From: Nemophila menziesii
Lineage: Eukaryota > Streptophyta > Magnoliopsida > Boraginales > Hydrophyllaceae
Assembly: GCA_029959085.1 (NCBI GenBank)
Contig: JARWIR010000062.1
Span: 2,108,001 to 2,172,000 of the forward strand
Direction of reading: 5' to 3'
Length of the DNA: 64,000 nucleotides
Below the pieces are notes generated by a model. The model searched no databases. It was given only the letters and a program-made list of their open reading frames with translations, and was not told the DNA's origin. Positions 13,365 through 25,062 of this stretch are shown here, piece by piece. The position numbers and the translations under genes were made by a program. Positions within the stretch are counted from its first letter, which is position 1, and each line of letters begins with the position of its first letter.

Positions 13365-13770
13365 AATTGAATGAACTTGATGAGTTCTGGTTCCATGCCT
13401 ATGAGAATTCCAAGCTGTACAAAGCGAAGACGAAGAAGTGGCATGACAACCAGATCTGAGAGAAGAAGTTAGAAGTAGGGAAAAATATTGTTAAGTACAA
13501 CTCTAAGTTCAGTAAGTATCCAAGGAATTTGAGGTCTAGATGGTAGGATATTATACTTAATTCATGTGTCATAGAGCTATGGAGGTGGAACACCCATTCG
13601 AGAGCCATAAATTTATGGTAAACGGTCATCGGTTGAAGATATACCACAAAGGAGAGGATCTTAATCAAGAAAAGATCATTTACCTTCTTGAAGCTGACTA
13701 ATATGTGAGGTAACACGTCAAACTTAACAACGTTAAATAAAAGTGCTGGTGGGAAACAACACATAAAGTT
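13365..13770 (+). pseudogene. Element 2: C-terminal tail of integrase
   Basis: Translation on the plus strand gives LNELDEFWFHAYENSKLYKAK and KKWHDNQI. This matches element 4 (24496-24580, [12 protein letters not shown]..., with KQKDGM) and the LNELDE-R-AYEN-K-YK-K-K-WHD signature of Athila-type integrase C-termini. It is followed by the conserved junction near 13735 (AACGTTAAATAAAAGTGCTGGTGGG), also at 24855, 33258 and, on the minus strand, 46690. Gag abuts the integrase tail here, so protease, RT and RNase H are deleted. Confidence 0.7.
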
Positions 13771-13869
13771 TACTTGCTTTCTTGTATTTTTCATTAAGTC
13801 AGTGTATATACATGACAAGAAAAGTAGGAGATATATTTTTAAATGTAGGTGAAAATTGGTGAAGGAGCT

Positions 13870-14680
13870 AGCAAGGCATGGTATACCGCACTTATTGCAC
13901 GATATGCCACATCAACTATATCATGGTACCAAGTTATGAATCATGCGAGCACAGACTATGAGAAAACCTAAGGCACGATATACAACAACTCTAAAACAGT
14001 ATACTGCAACATACCGGTGACTTTCAGGCCTGGTCTCATAAACTAGTCAGGGGTACCTGATTTGAATTTAGAATAATTGCTGCTTTCGACATGGAGACTT
14101 ACAATGTACCTAAGCCCTCTCACGGTATACTCCACCCATGGAACATTGAATTCAGATTTTTCATCAGGGGCGACAGATGCGATTTATTGAACAAATTAAA
14201 TTGAGTCGAGCATGTGTGCGGTATACTGGACCCATCCTGTGGTATACCATACTACCATTCAACGAGACCGGGTTTCAAAATCAGGGGCACCTTATTCGAA
14301 TTAAGTTATTTGATGAAAACTTAGCCAAACTTGCATGAGATTTACTACAAATTTGAGCGGTATACCGCAACCCATATCGGAAAAAATTAGCAACCACCGG
14401 TCAAGCAAATAGTGGACCACATTTGAAGAGACCAAGGCATAGTATACCACAACACTCTCGCGGTATACCTCTCTTGAGGATCAGAAGGACCTGATTTCAA
14501 GAGTGAGGCAACTAATCGTATTTTAATTAAGATCAACTTTTCGGTCGAGCACAATTATGGTATATCGCGCCTCTCATGCAGGTTACCGCAACACATCAGC
14601 AAAAGATCAGCCAAAGTACCTGATTCAAAGAGAGAAGGCATGGTATCCCGCACCCTTACATGATGTACCATGCACATCAT
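13870..14680. repeat. Element 2: array of GGTATACC-centred palindromes
   Basis: At least eight copies or near-copies of GGTATACCGC are scattered over 800 bases (near 13879, 14134, 14219, 14242, 14357, 14432, 14461, 14557). GCGGTATACCGC at 14357-14368 is a perfect 12-base palindrome. The array sits after the integrase tail and before the env-like ORF, the same place as in elements 4, 5 and 6. Confidence 0.75.
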
Positions 14681-15432
14681 GCAAAAACATCACGTGAATA
14701 GCAGAGGTAGGGTGCACATGAATTTTATTTCCTTCTTGCCTCTTCTTCTTCTCCAACTAGCTCCATTATACCTTCACAAACGCTTTATCCATATTTATAA
14801 CTTCACATAAACATTATTATATTACATACCAAATCCTCTCCTAAATCCATAAACCATCTTTTCCTCATCAATTTTACCTCATAACACCAACAAATCCTAG
14901 AAATCATATAAAAAATATATTTCCTCTCCAAAAATTTCTTCTGTTCCTCTACACCCAACTCAAATTCCACCATACACATCTTATTAAAATCATCCAAACA
15001 TAAAACCCTATCCATCCATAATAAACTAATATCAAGCAAAAAATTTAAAACCCTAGATTTTGAATTTTTGAAGACTGAAGCTTGAATAGATGACTTCCAA
15101 GGGTTCAAGTTCATCATTACCAATAAATTATTTCGGCAATAATAGCTTATCTCTATTCTTTATTTACATTAAAAATTTGGAAATTTTGAATTTTTAGATT
15201 GATGTATTGGAATATATTTGGATATATTGTGTCTTTTGGTCCTCGTGGTTAAGTTGTTGTGATAATACGTGAGTTGGTGAATCTTTGGGTTGAGTTCAAG
15301 CGATATAACAAATATTTGAGAAAAGGAAATGACTGAAGAGGCTAAGAAGAGTACAAAGAAAGAGAATTTAGTGAGTGTGGGAAAAAGAGAAAGGCTGCTG
15401 CAGGGAGTGAGATAATTGTAGTCACGAAAGTT

Positions 15433-16160
15433 GTGGCTGAGATTCCACAAGAACAAGCAACTGTGATTGCGAAACCAAGAGTGCATCAACTGTTACAAAT
15501 GAAGAATCAAATACTTGAGATAAGTGAAGCTAACACACGCTTGTTAGTTCTCACTAAAGAGAAAATTCCCAAATTGAAACCTGTACATGAAAAGATATTT
15601 TCTAGAGAAGTTAGAGAAAGGTAATAAAAATACTTTTAGAGTTGGGTGAGTGATTGGGATGAACACACTTCATGAGTAGGTGACTTGGATAGTGCCTTTA
15701 ATTGGTATTCGAGTTCTATTTTAGACTTTTTGGTCGAGATAAAGCAGGGTGTATTCCTATTTGAGATAAGATGATTACTTTCAAAGAATTGGTTGGACCA
15801 TGCATATATCCAGAGGGTTTGAAGAATATTTCTACTTATGATTGGGATTTATTGTATGAGAATGTGTTATGTAAAGAGGCAGTTCAACACAACAAAGGCA
15901 AGTTGAAGGGTTTATGGGATTATAGTCATCTTCAACAGCAAGCACGAGTGTTGACCCACTCCATAGCACCAGTGGTCTTTAGGAACACTCGAATCTTAGA
16001 TATGACAGAGATATTCACATGAACTGTGTGCTAAAGGGTGAAGAGACTGATGTAGCATAATTAATCTTTGATGTAATTATGCGCTTTGCAAGAGCACCAA
16101 AATCAGAGCATAATTTGATGTACCTAACCATGATTACTAGTATAATTAAGAAGTCAAGGA
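15433..16160 (+). pseudogene. Element 2: degraded post-pol (Athila env-like / ORF-1-type) coding region
   Basis: Two open stretches lie in the post-pol position. At 15433-15624 (63 codons) is a charged, possibly helical segment. At 15771-16022 (83 codons) is MITFKELVGPCIYPEGLKN followed later by ARVLTHSIAPVVF and LDMTEIFT. The second resembles the block in Athila post-pol proteins in which a 'vI-H-i...x..GtVt..eLfFlw' pattern recurs; this is family knowledge applied by eye, not an alignment. Stops follow from 16023. It could equally be an unrelated retroelement ORF. Confidence 0.35.
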
Positions 16161-16370
16161 TGACACATGGATATGAGATAGAGTTGTAATTAGGATGCAA
16201 TTAAATCGATAATATGTATATATATATAAGGCATTTATCGAGGAGTGGTGATGTCTCACCTTTTCGGATTAATTAATATAGTACTAAGACATCATTCGAT
16301 AGGGTTTTAGTGCATAACTGTGAGATGTATCTCTTATATTTGATATATTTTGATTTAATGATCTAGTCTT

Positions 16371-16372
<2 letters not shown>

Positions 16373-16414
<42 letters not shown>
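16373..16414. repeat. (AT)n microsatellite
   Basis: About 42 bases of uninterrupted AT, followed by GTACATACATATATAT. The open frames on both strands here are products of the repeat. Confidence 0.95.
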
Positions 16415-16419
<5 letters not shown>

Positions 16420-17141
16420 TACATATATATGGAGCATTTTTTAGGTAATTTGTGTGCCTTGTGTGAATATCCTAGGTACATAGATGATATTAGAATCCAA
16501 TATTATGCGAAGAAGTATAAAAATGGAGAAGAAACCCCGGTCAAGTCACAAAAGGAGCCAAAAAATTTAGTTTAAACTCACAAAGAATTCTCGGTAGAAA
16601 GCTTCTGCTGACTTGCAAAAATCATAACAAATAATTGATACTGAATTAGTTGATGATATTTACACATAAGATATTTCTTGGAGTCTAGTACACGTGATTA
16701 TAAGGGTATCAAATTTTGAGTTGTGACGTGAAAGTTATGAAATTTTTACTAAAGAGACCTAGAGTTGTCCAGATTTAGAAGAGTCCAATAAGACACTTAA
16801 GACTCACTTAAGTTGGCTCGTATGAATTAAAATGTTTTTTGGAGATTACATATACTTAATTAGGCCATAAAAACCTGAAAATTTCTCATATTGTGAAGCT
16901 AGATCTTGGAGAGTAAGACAATAAGTGATGTATTCTTATACAACACCTTACTTCACAATTTTGTCATCATAATTAGTGTAATCTTCAGTCTTTTTCCATT
17001 TTATCTTTAATTATGAATATTTTATCTTTTGTTTCATTTTATTTTAGCATGAAATAATTTCTTAGTAGCTTGACATACTCGATATTATGAACCATAGCCT
17101 TTGATTTGGATCTTTTTGTATGATTTGGGATTTTTCAATTT

Positions 17142-17253
17142 TTTTTGTTACATAGGAGAGCCACTTTGGACTCGGAGTCATTGACTCGGTTCGAACCTAC
17201 ACCACTAGATTGGATGAACAAGGCCCTTGCCAGTGAGCTAATCCTAACTGGTC
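17142..17253 (-). mobile_element. tRNA-derived SINE with target-site duplication
   Basis: On the minus strand the element begins GACCAGTTAGGATTAGCTCACTGG. It contains a perfect RNA polymerase III A box, TAGCTCACTGG (17230-17240), and a B box, GGTTCGAACC (17188-17197), 32 bases apart as in a tRNA promoter. A short body follows, ending ATGTAAC plus a poly(A) tail (seen as Ts at about 17139-17146). The 14 bases GGATTTTTCAATTT flank it exactly at 17128-17141 and 17254-17267. Only about 112 bases long, so a compact SINE or a 3'-shortened one. Confidence 0.85.
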
Positions 17254-17906
17254 GGATTTTTCAATTTAAATAAGATAGGAATTGTTGTTGTTGTAATTAT
17301 GCTTTCATTTATTTTTAATTCTTGTATGGTGGCCACATGCATAGGGTTAATTATCTAATCTGTCATACCCAGAAGGTGAGTTTAGTAGTTGAACTAGCTA
17401 ATTACGCATAGAGTTGAGAACACTGGAAGAGCTAAACTAATTAGGCAATCGCGTGAGGGTAGAATAGTCTTAATAGTTAGTTAATATTACATGAAAACAC
17501 CTTATTACTCGAAAGAGTCTTAAGGTGTACAATTTTTCCCAATTAGAAACAACTACCTATTTCGCCCTTAGGATTACAATTAAGTCCCTATCTAAACTAG
17601 TGTTAAATATGACTGTCTCGATCTATGTTTCTCTCCCCTATTCACAGCCTTAGTGCTTAGTTAACTACTTTTTATTTCTTACTTCATAGCTCGTAGAATA
17701 TTTAGACAAAAATCAAATATAAATCTCTTCTTTTAATATTTCTATAAACAACAAGCTGCTAATTTTAAAGTAGAATCTTAAAGTAATTTGTAAATTTATG
17801 AGAAGACGATTATTTAATTACATTTTATATCACTTGGCGATCTGTACACCTGCGGGACTAAACTCCCTTGGCTTTGAGTTTATATCACGCTTCAGGAGAC
17901 AATATG

Positions 17907-19471
17907 TGATGTCTCCCTATTTGTGATGAATTAATCTAGGTTGGAGACATCATTTTAGGTGTATATAGGAATTAAATTGTCGATTTTTATTCATATTTTT
18001 ATATTTTCTTATTTCTTGTCTTGATTTGATAATTTATTATTTTAAAAGCATATTTGGTTTAATTGTCTGTTAATTGTGAAGCCTTAAAGATATATGGTAA
18101 TTAATTAGATTCCAAATCAATTATAAGAGATAAGGTAAAGAAGATAGTGATGGAAATTGGAGATAAATAAATTAAAAGATAAATTAGAAAATATAAAGTT
18201 GCTAAGTAAATCAGAATTTCAGCAACTATGTCCATTAAATTGATCATAACTCAAAATCGGCTATGAATTTGGAAGCATTGTCTAAAGAAAAAGTGTAGAG
18301 ATTTCCGAGACGATCAGTTATAACGAACGCGTCAATCGAAGCAATATTGAAAAAGTTGCGTCCAGAACAATAAAGCGACGGTTTATTACCTTTCCTATAT
18401 TTTAGGGTTACGAATTTGATTTAGAAAAGAATCCTATTACTTGCCCTCTACTCCAAGAATCCGAACTAGGGTTTTGAATACCCTATAAATACACCATCTA
18501 TTCCGTAGAAACACATCATTGGCCAATCCTTAAACCAAGAGGAAGATTACAACAAGAGAAGAGAAGTCTGGAAGGAGCTGAACATCAAATTATGTCTTCA
18601 CAAGCCTTCAAATTTGTAATTGTTTTCTTTTCTTTCTCTAGTATGAACTAATTCTATTTTAACTTGAGGTTTAGCATATGGGTATGAACCCTAGACTTTT
18701 TTTACATTTATTTTAAATTGGGATGATAAATATTTAAATGAATGACTGTTTTATTCTCTATTTTATGTGCTTTGACTTATTGCATGTTTTCCTTGCGGTG
18801 CGCAACGTATAGGATTACCTTAATAGTAGTTAGATGGTCACCTAGAAGAGGTGTCTAATTATTGAAACACCACATAAACGTCTATCGTGTGGTAGGGATC
18901 CTGACGGGCTTGCCTAACTTGATAACCATTAGGATTTAATATACCACCGATCATCATTAGAAGGCCAGTCTCATCTAAGAACCTAGTGGCGTAAGAGCAC
19001 CTTAGTTAACTCCCCTCGTGATTGTGAGGTCGCCACCTAAGTCCATCCGGAAGGGGGTTAGGAGGAATTTAGAATCTAGGTTATTGTAATTCTACATAAT
19101 TCTCCATTACATGATTAGAATAAACAAGGCTAGTGGGGATTACTTGCTATCTCTTGAGCTAAACTCTCATACTATCGTTTCTCCTCTTATTTAATTTTCT
19201 GTCTTTAATTTATTTGGTTAATTTTTCTATTCAAAAACCAAACAAAAATTACTGTATTTTATTTCTGGCGTATTATTCTTCTAGCTTTATTGATTGCACT
19301 TGATATTTGCATAAGTTTTCTCTAGCTTTCGTAGTATCTGAGGAACGAATTCACTTATCATTAAAACTTGTATCCATCCTATAATACTTGCAATATCGTT
19401 CTAGGCTAGGGTGTTATTTGCATCTTATTTATCTATTATTTTATCACACCTTAGCCGACACGGCGACACCA
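17907..19471 (+). mobile_element. Element 4: 5' LTR
   Basis: Starts TGATGTCTCC and ends GACACCA, six bases before the primer-binding site. Its partner at 28298-29861 is one base shorter and clearly colinear. The TATA box is intact here (18484-18491). Confidence 0.92.
18484..18491 (+). promoter_or_regulatory. Element 4 LTR TATA box
   Basis: TATAAATA within CCCTATAAATACACCATC. The same position in the 3' LTR (28880-28887) reads TACAAATA. Confidence 0.65.
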
Positions 19472-19477
19472 AGTTTT

Positions 19478-19495
19478 TGGCGTCGCTGCCGGGGA
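19478..19495 (+). promoter_or_regulatory. Element 4 primer-binding site (tRNA-Asp type)
   Basis: TGGCGTCGCTGCCGGGGA, six bases after the LTR end. Plant tRNA-Asp(GUC) ends in CCCCGGCAACGGCGCCA, whose complement is TGGCGCCGTTGCCGGGG; this site differs at two positions. Athila elements are known to use tRNA-Asp. Confidence 0.8.
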
Positions 19496-19546
19496 CTACA
19501 TCATTAGTCCTTGTGCATTTATTTAGTTCTTTTATTTTAGTTAGTT

Positions 19547-21345
19547 ATGTTTTACATTTTTGTTTTTAGTTTTGCCTTTACAAGTTTTACAACCCAGAGG
19601 AAACTTGATCTTCCCATCTCATTCAGAGTGCAACCCATAGGAATCCGCACTCCTGAAATCCAAGCCACTAAATTTCGACCTGATCCAGGAATGATAGCGC
19701 AATTTGCGAGTCATGGACAATTTAGCGGTGCTTCACATCAAGATCCGGTTCGTTATGTCCAGAATTTCATGCCGATCTGTGACGCTTATATCATAAAAGG
19801 CGTTACACAGGAACAGATGTACTACGTTACGTTCCAATTATTTTTAACCGGAAGTGCAAGCAATAGGTACGACTCCCAACATCCCGAATCTATTCAATAC
19901 TAGGACAAACTCCAAGCTAAATTCCTAGACCAATTCTATCCGGTTAGTAGACGTTTAAAAGATATGCTGGAGTTTGAGCAATTTATGCAAGAAGAAGGGA
20001 AATGTGTTGATGAAGCATGGTTACATTTTAACGAGAACAAAGCAAGGTGTCCATTCCATGTCTCCTTGCGCGAATATCATTTAACCATGTTCTATGGAGG
20101 ACTAAATGACGAGTCCAAGGCAAAAGAATATTTGTTAGGAGATGGAAGTTTCGTATTATTAGATCCTGAAGAAGCTAATACTATTATGGAAAGAGATCTG
20201 GATATCGAGAGAAGTTGACCGATTGAATCAGAAAAACAAGAAGATACTTTAGAATCTATAAAGATCAAAGAATTAAACCAACGGCTCAAGGAATTACAAG
20301 AACAAGCGCGATCAATAGCTCAGGTAAATCTAGTACATACTTTACCTTCATGTCCGGGTTGTGGAGCAAAAAATCATTCATGGGAGAGTTGTATGAATAA
20401 TCCAGCTTCGATTTCCTTCGTATCTCATCAAAAAATCCGTTATTCTAATGGTTATTATCAGCGTCAAGGTAATTACGCTAACTATCACTCCCCACATAAT
20501 GGGAATTGGGTCGAAAACCAACCGTATTATCAAACTCGACCTCAACCATATTATCGACCACAACCTATCTATCAAGAAGCGCCAAATTATGAAGAAACTT
20601 ATCAAGAACCACCTCCGTATTCAACGCAACAAGCTACACAAGAACAACCTTCGATCTTGGATATGAGTATAGCTAAACTTTTGGGACTAGTCGAAGAAAA
20701 TATGAAGATAAGTAAGCGAAGACTTCAAACCCAATCAAAGGTAATCAAGAATCTCGAGCATTCCCTATCACAGATGGCGAGTACACTTCAAAATAGGCCA
20801 AAAGGGAAACTTTCAAGTGATACCATTGCTCCCGAAGATGATGCTTGTCATGCAGTTGAAGAATGAAGTGGAAAACAATTACCTCCGCCTAGAATAGAAG
20901 GAACAGACCCAACCTCTATTCCTGAAAAAGTCGTTTAAGAAACAGTAAAAGATAGGGTCGAAGAGGTAATTGAACCAACGAGTGTTCCAGAGAAGACACC
21001 AAAAAAGAAGAAAAGCTCAGTGGTAAACAATACACGCACTCCTCCACCATACCCATCACGTGTCAAAAAGAAGAACAATGAAAAAGAATTCAAGAATTTC
21101 CTTGACATGGTGAGCAAGCTAGATATTAATATTCCGTTTGTAGAAGCTCTCAAGAGAATGCCGACATATCTAAAATTCATGAAGGACATTCTCTCTAACA
21201 AACGAAGTTTAGAAACCGGAGAGATGATTGGATTACCAAAGGAGTGTAGTGCTATTTGTCAAAGCAAGTTGCCACCGAACCTACAAGATCCCGGAAGTTT
21301 TACGATTCCCATAGCTATTGGTGAAAGTTGGACCGGGAACGCATT
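19547..21345 (+). pseudogene. Element 4 gag (capsid-nucleocapsid), four in-frame stops
   Basis: One reading frame runs from 19547 through gag into protease without a frameshift. It is broken only by four stop codons: TAG at 19901, TGA at 20216, TGA at 20864 and TAA at 20936. The N-terminal part contains the gag phrase FASHGQFSGASHQDPVRYV, and the capsid continues with RRLKDMLEFEQFMQEEGK. A heptad-like charged segment (20270-20320) precedes a zinc knuckle CPGCGAKNHSWESC at 20351-20392 (CX2CX4HX4C, complete). A Q/Y/P-rich tail and a second conserved block follow (LKRMPTYLKFMKDILSNK at about 21140-21200). The pattern of point nonsense only suggests decay after insertion rather than rearrangement. 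Confidence 0.85.
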
Positions 21346-21990
21346 ATATGATTTAGGTGCGAGTATCAATCTTATGCCAAAGTCCCTGTTTGAGAAGCTC
21401 AACATAGGAGAGGTAGTACCTACTTTAGTAGTATTACAGATGGCGGACCGCTCACTCTCCCAAACAGTGTGTAAAATTGAAGATATTTTAGTTAAAGCTG
21501 GTAGTTTTATACTTCCTTGTGATTTTATTATTCTTGACTACGACGCAGATAAGAATGTCCCCATTATCTTGGGTAGACCATTCTTAGCCACGGGCCATAC
21601 ACTAATAGATGTTGAGAATGGTGAATTGATCATGAGGGGTCCAAGACGAACAAGTACGATTCAATGTGTGCAAGGCTATGAAATATCTAGATACTAAGGA
21701 TGAATGCTTGAAAATATATGTCATCAACAAATTAACACAAGAAGTCTTTAATGAATCAAGCTATGATGACAGTCTAACCGTAGCCTTGGCACTTAAATCT
21801 CCAGAAATATACAAAGATATAGCTGACGAAGTTGCAGCATTAGACTCAGTCGACAGTAGGCCTAGAGCCCTACGAGAACAACTTCGAGAATTGGGAGACA
21901 TTGAGCCAGTGAAGAAACCATCCATCATCTGTCCACCTGTTCTCGAAGAAAAACCACTCCAAACCATTTGCGCTATCCGTATCTAGGTAT
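21346..21990 (+). pseudogene. Element 4 aspartic protease and linker
   Basis: In frame with gag. The retropepsin active-site motif DLGAS is at 21350-21364, followed by INLMPKSLFEKL and about 70 residues later the ILGRPFL motif, which matches the second conserved stretch of retroviral-type proteases. The frame is lost near 21670 and the sequence continues one frame over (LTQEVFNESSYDDS..., to 21986). The protease would process Gag-Pol inside the virus-like particle. It is inactive as part of a broken polyprotein. Confidence 0.85.
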
Positions 21991-23085
21991 GAACAACACT
22001 TTGACTGTTATTATTTATGCTAACCTTTCAGGTCCTCAAGAAGATAAGCTACTCCGTGTGCTTCGTGCTAACAAGGAAGCAATTGGGTGGACTATTGCCG
22101 ATATCAAGGGAATTAGTCCTTCTATTTGCAAACATAAGATTATTCTTGAGAAAGAAGAAGGGTGGTCTATAGAGGGGCAAAGAAGGCTCATGCCAGGAAT
22201 GAAAAAGGTGGTAAGGAAAGAGGTGTTAAGTTATTAGACGCGGGTATTATCTTTCTGATTGCAAGAAGTGATTAGGTTAGTCCAGTGCAATGTGTTCCAA
22301 ATAAAGGAGGTATCACTACCATCCTTAATGATCATAACGAAGTCATTCCATCAAGAACAGTTGTGGGGTGGAGAGTATGCATGGATTACCGAAAGCTCAA
22401 CAAAGCTAAGAAGAAAGATCGCTTCCCTTTGTCGTTCATTGATTAGATGCTAGACAAACTCGCAGGAAGAGAGTATTATTGTTTCCTTGACGGATATGCA
22501 GGCTATAATCAGATTTGTGTGGATCCCGTTGATCAACACAAAACAACGTTTACTTGTCTGTTTGAAACCTTTGCTTACAGAAGGATGCCTTTTGGTTTAT
22601 GCAATGCACCTGCCACGTTCCAGAGGTGCATGATGGCTACATTTTGGGACATGATTGATAAATATTTGGAGGTTTTTATAGATGATTTTTTGGTTTTTGG
22701 AGATCGTTTTGATGAGTGCCTAAACCATCTTGAGAAGGTACTTGTGCGATGTAAAGAAACATATCTAGTACTTAACTGGGGAAAATGCCACTTCATGGTT
22801 CGAGAAGGGATTCTGTTGGGACATAAAGTTTCTAGTGCAGGGATGGAGGTTGCTCGTGTTAAGATTGAATTTATAAAAACCTTACCACCTCCAGTTTCTG
22901 TTAAAGGAGTGAGAAGTTTCTTGGGTCACACAGGATTTTATCAAAGATTTATTAAAGATTTCTCCAAGATCGAAAAACCGCTTTGTTCTTTACTTGAAAA
23001 GGATACTCCTTTTAATTTTAATGACGAATGTCTTAATGCATTTTTTACGATTAAAGATATCTCATCTCCATGCCGACTGTCATAC
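21968..23085 (+). pseudogene. Element 4 reverse transcriptase, frameshifted
   Basis: RT spans several frames. The N-terminal part at 21968-22237 contains AIGWTIADIKGISPS, and the palm region at 22447-23085 contains FLDGYAGYNQI, FGLCNAPATFQRCM and the catalytic FIDD motif at 22675-22686 (in place of YxDD, with both Asp present). A GVRSFLGHTGFYQRFIKDFS phrase marks the RT-RNase H connection. Between 22238 and 22446 frameshifts and a stop break the fingers region. RT-RNase H-integrase order places it in Ty3/gypsy. Confidence 0.9.
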
Positions 23086-23089
23086 CTCC

Positions 23090-23480
23090 AGATTGGAATG
23101 CTCTGTTTAAACTTATGTGCGATGCAAGTGATCACACAATGGGTGTTGCGTTAAGGCAGAGGAAAGAAAAGATCTTCCACGCGATTTACTATGCAAGTAA
23201 GACCTTTAACGCTGTCTTGTTGAATTATACAGTAACGGAGAAGGAATAATCATTGGTCGTGGTATATGCTTTCGATAAATTTCGTTCCTATCTAATTTGG
23301 ATGAAAACTATTGTATACACAGATCATTCAGCAATCAAGTAACTTATGACAAAGAAGGACGCTAAGTCGCGTCTTATTAGATGGATATTGCTGTTACAAG
23401 AGTTTGACATAGATATTCGAGACCGAAAAGGATACGAGAATCAAGTTGCTGATCATATCCAGGCTCGAAGGATCTGATCC
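23090..23480 (+). pseudogene. Element 4 RNase H, frameshifted with stops
   Basis: The frame changes from that of RT at about 23080. It reads LMCDASDHTMGVAL (first catalytic Asp present) and HAIYYASKTFN, then a stop at 23249, then YTDHSAIK and [16 protein letters not shown] near 23400-23460. This is the RNase H domain that follows RT in Ty3/gypsy polyproteins. Confidence 0.85.
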
Positions 23481-23496
23481 CAACAAATAACCAGAA

Positions 23497-24753
23497 TTGG
23501 TTAAAGAGGTATTCCCTGATGAACAACTTTTTACAATTATAGATGTGTTTGTGCCTTGGTATGCAGATATAGTTAACCTCGTCGTGAGTGGTGTTTTCCT
23601 ACTGGACTTTAATCCACAACAAAGACAGAGGTTAAGTCATAGAGCCAGACAATTCTTTTGGGATGAAACCTACCTCTTTAAAGTTTGTAGTGATCAAGTT
23701 ATCAGAAAATGCGTCCATGAGGGCGAAATCACTAAGATCATGGCAAGCTGTCATGGCTCACCATATGGTGGCCACTTCAAAGGCGATAGAACAGCAGCTA
23801 AAATTCTTCAATCTGGTTTCTACCCTACACAAAGATTGTCATTAATTTGTCAAGACCTGTCAAAGATGCCAGTTTACTGGTAATATATCAAAAAGAGACG
23901 AGATGCCGCTTAACAATGTTTTAGAAGTCGAAATCTTTGATGTATGAGGAATAGATTTCATGGGACCTTGCATATCTTCCCATGATAATCTTTATATTTT
24001 GCTAGTAGTAGACTATGTGTCCAAGTGGGTAGAAGCAGTGTCAACACCAAAGAACGATGAAAAATTATCATATTTTTCTTGAAATCTAATATCTTTTCAA
24101 GACATGGTATGCCACGTGTTCTCATCAGTGATAAAGGTACCCACTACATCAATTTTCAGTTAAGAGCTGCCCTTCGTAAGTTGGGGGTGAGACACCACAC
24201 TTCAACCGGTTATCATCCCCAAACTAACGGTCAAGCCAAGGTTTCTAACCGAGAGATCAAGTCTATTCTAAAGAAGACCGTGAACAAAAGGAGGAAGGCT
24301 TGGTCATTAAAACTAGATGATGCTCTATGGGCTTACATAACATCATTCAAAACACCAGTTAGGTCATCTCCTTATCGCATGGTCTACGGCAAAGCGTGTC
24401 ATCTTCCTAATGAGATCGAATCTCGTGCCTTCTGGGCTATTAAAACTCTAAATCTAAACCCAGACTTGGCGGGTAAACAAAGGATGATACAGTTGAATGA
24501 GTTAGACGAGTTACGTTTCCTGCCTATGATAATTCATGTATTTACAAAGAGAAAACAAAAAGATGGCATGATAAACGGATTCGTCCAAAAAGGTTCGGGA
24601 GAGGACAAAAGGTATTATTATACAACTCTAGATTCTCGAACTATCTGGGTAAGCTTAAGTCCCGTTGGGGAGGACCTTACATTGTTACAAAAGTCACACC
24701 TCATGGAGCAATATAAATTGAACATCCAACCGAGTAAAGGACATTCATGGTGA
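23497..24753 (+). pseudogene. Element 4 integrase, catalytic Glu changed to Lys
   Basis: The zinc-binding N-terminus is at 23700-23880 (CHGSPYGGHF and TAAKILQSGFY; the second Cys pair is degraded). The catalytic core begins at 23948 with GIDFMGPC (first Asp) in one frame, then shifts. The second Asp is at 24130-24132 (ISDKGTHY). Counting 36 residues on, the expected catalytic Glu in GQAxVSNREIK is AAG (Lys) at 24238-24240, a single-base change from GAG. The C-terminal LNELDELRF phrase is near 24500. Frameshifts and the lost Glu make it non-functional. Confidence 0.88.
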
Positions 24754-25062
24754 ATGGTCAGCGCTTGAAGATATACCATGATAGTGAGGACTTTGGACGA
24801 GAGGAGACGATCCATCTCGAAGAACATGCTTAACCCGAGGTACACGTCGAACTAAAAGACGTTAAACAAAAGTGCTCTTAAGAGACACCCCTTGTTTTAA
24901 TTTCTTTCTAGTTAGTTTTATGTTTTATAGGGTATATTTTTAAGTTAGTGTATATTTTTAATGTGTTTACAAGCTAATAGAAGAGAAAGATAGTGTGTTA
25001 ATTATGCAGGAAATGAGTTTGGGGTCAAAAGAGGAAAAAATTTGGGAAAATCTGACTTGCTG

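Larger units (their letters stand above)
16249..17901 (+). mobile_element. Element 3: 5' LTR (interrupted by SINE)
   Basis: It begins TGATGTCTCACC and ends TCAGGAGACA, with the GTACACCTGCGG-type block near 17833. The next 5 bases, ATATG (17902-17906), are the target duplication of element 4. When element 4 is removed, this LTR end joins directly to a primer-binding site at 29871. It is therefore the 5' LTR of element 3, not the 3' LTR of element 2. A SINE lies at 17142-17253 and an AT microsatellite at 16373-16414. Confidence 0.75.

Noticed and set aside
13399..13818. 139-codon minus-strand ORF
   Set aside because: Lies opposite the integrase tail of element 2, which has recognisable protein motifs on the plus strand; the minus frame has none.
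13870..14680. CRISPR-like array (short repeats with spacers)
   Set aside because: Repeat units are 10-12 bases, irregularly spaced and degenerate, and lie in a eukaryotic retroelement.
16249..17901. 3' LTR of element 2
   Set aside because: Its right end rejoins a primer-binding site once element 4 is removed, so it is a 5' LTR; no good polypurine tract precedes it. Some doubt remains because element 2 lies directly to its left.
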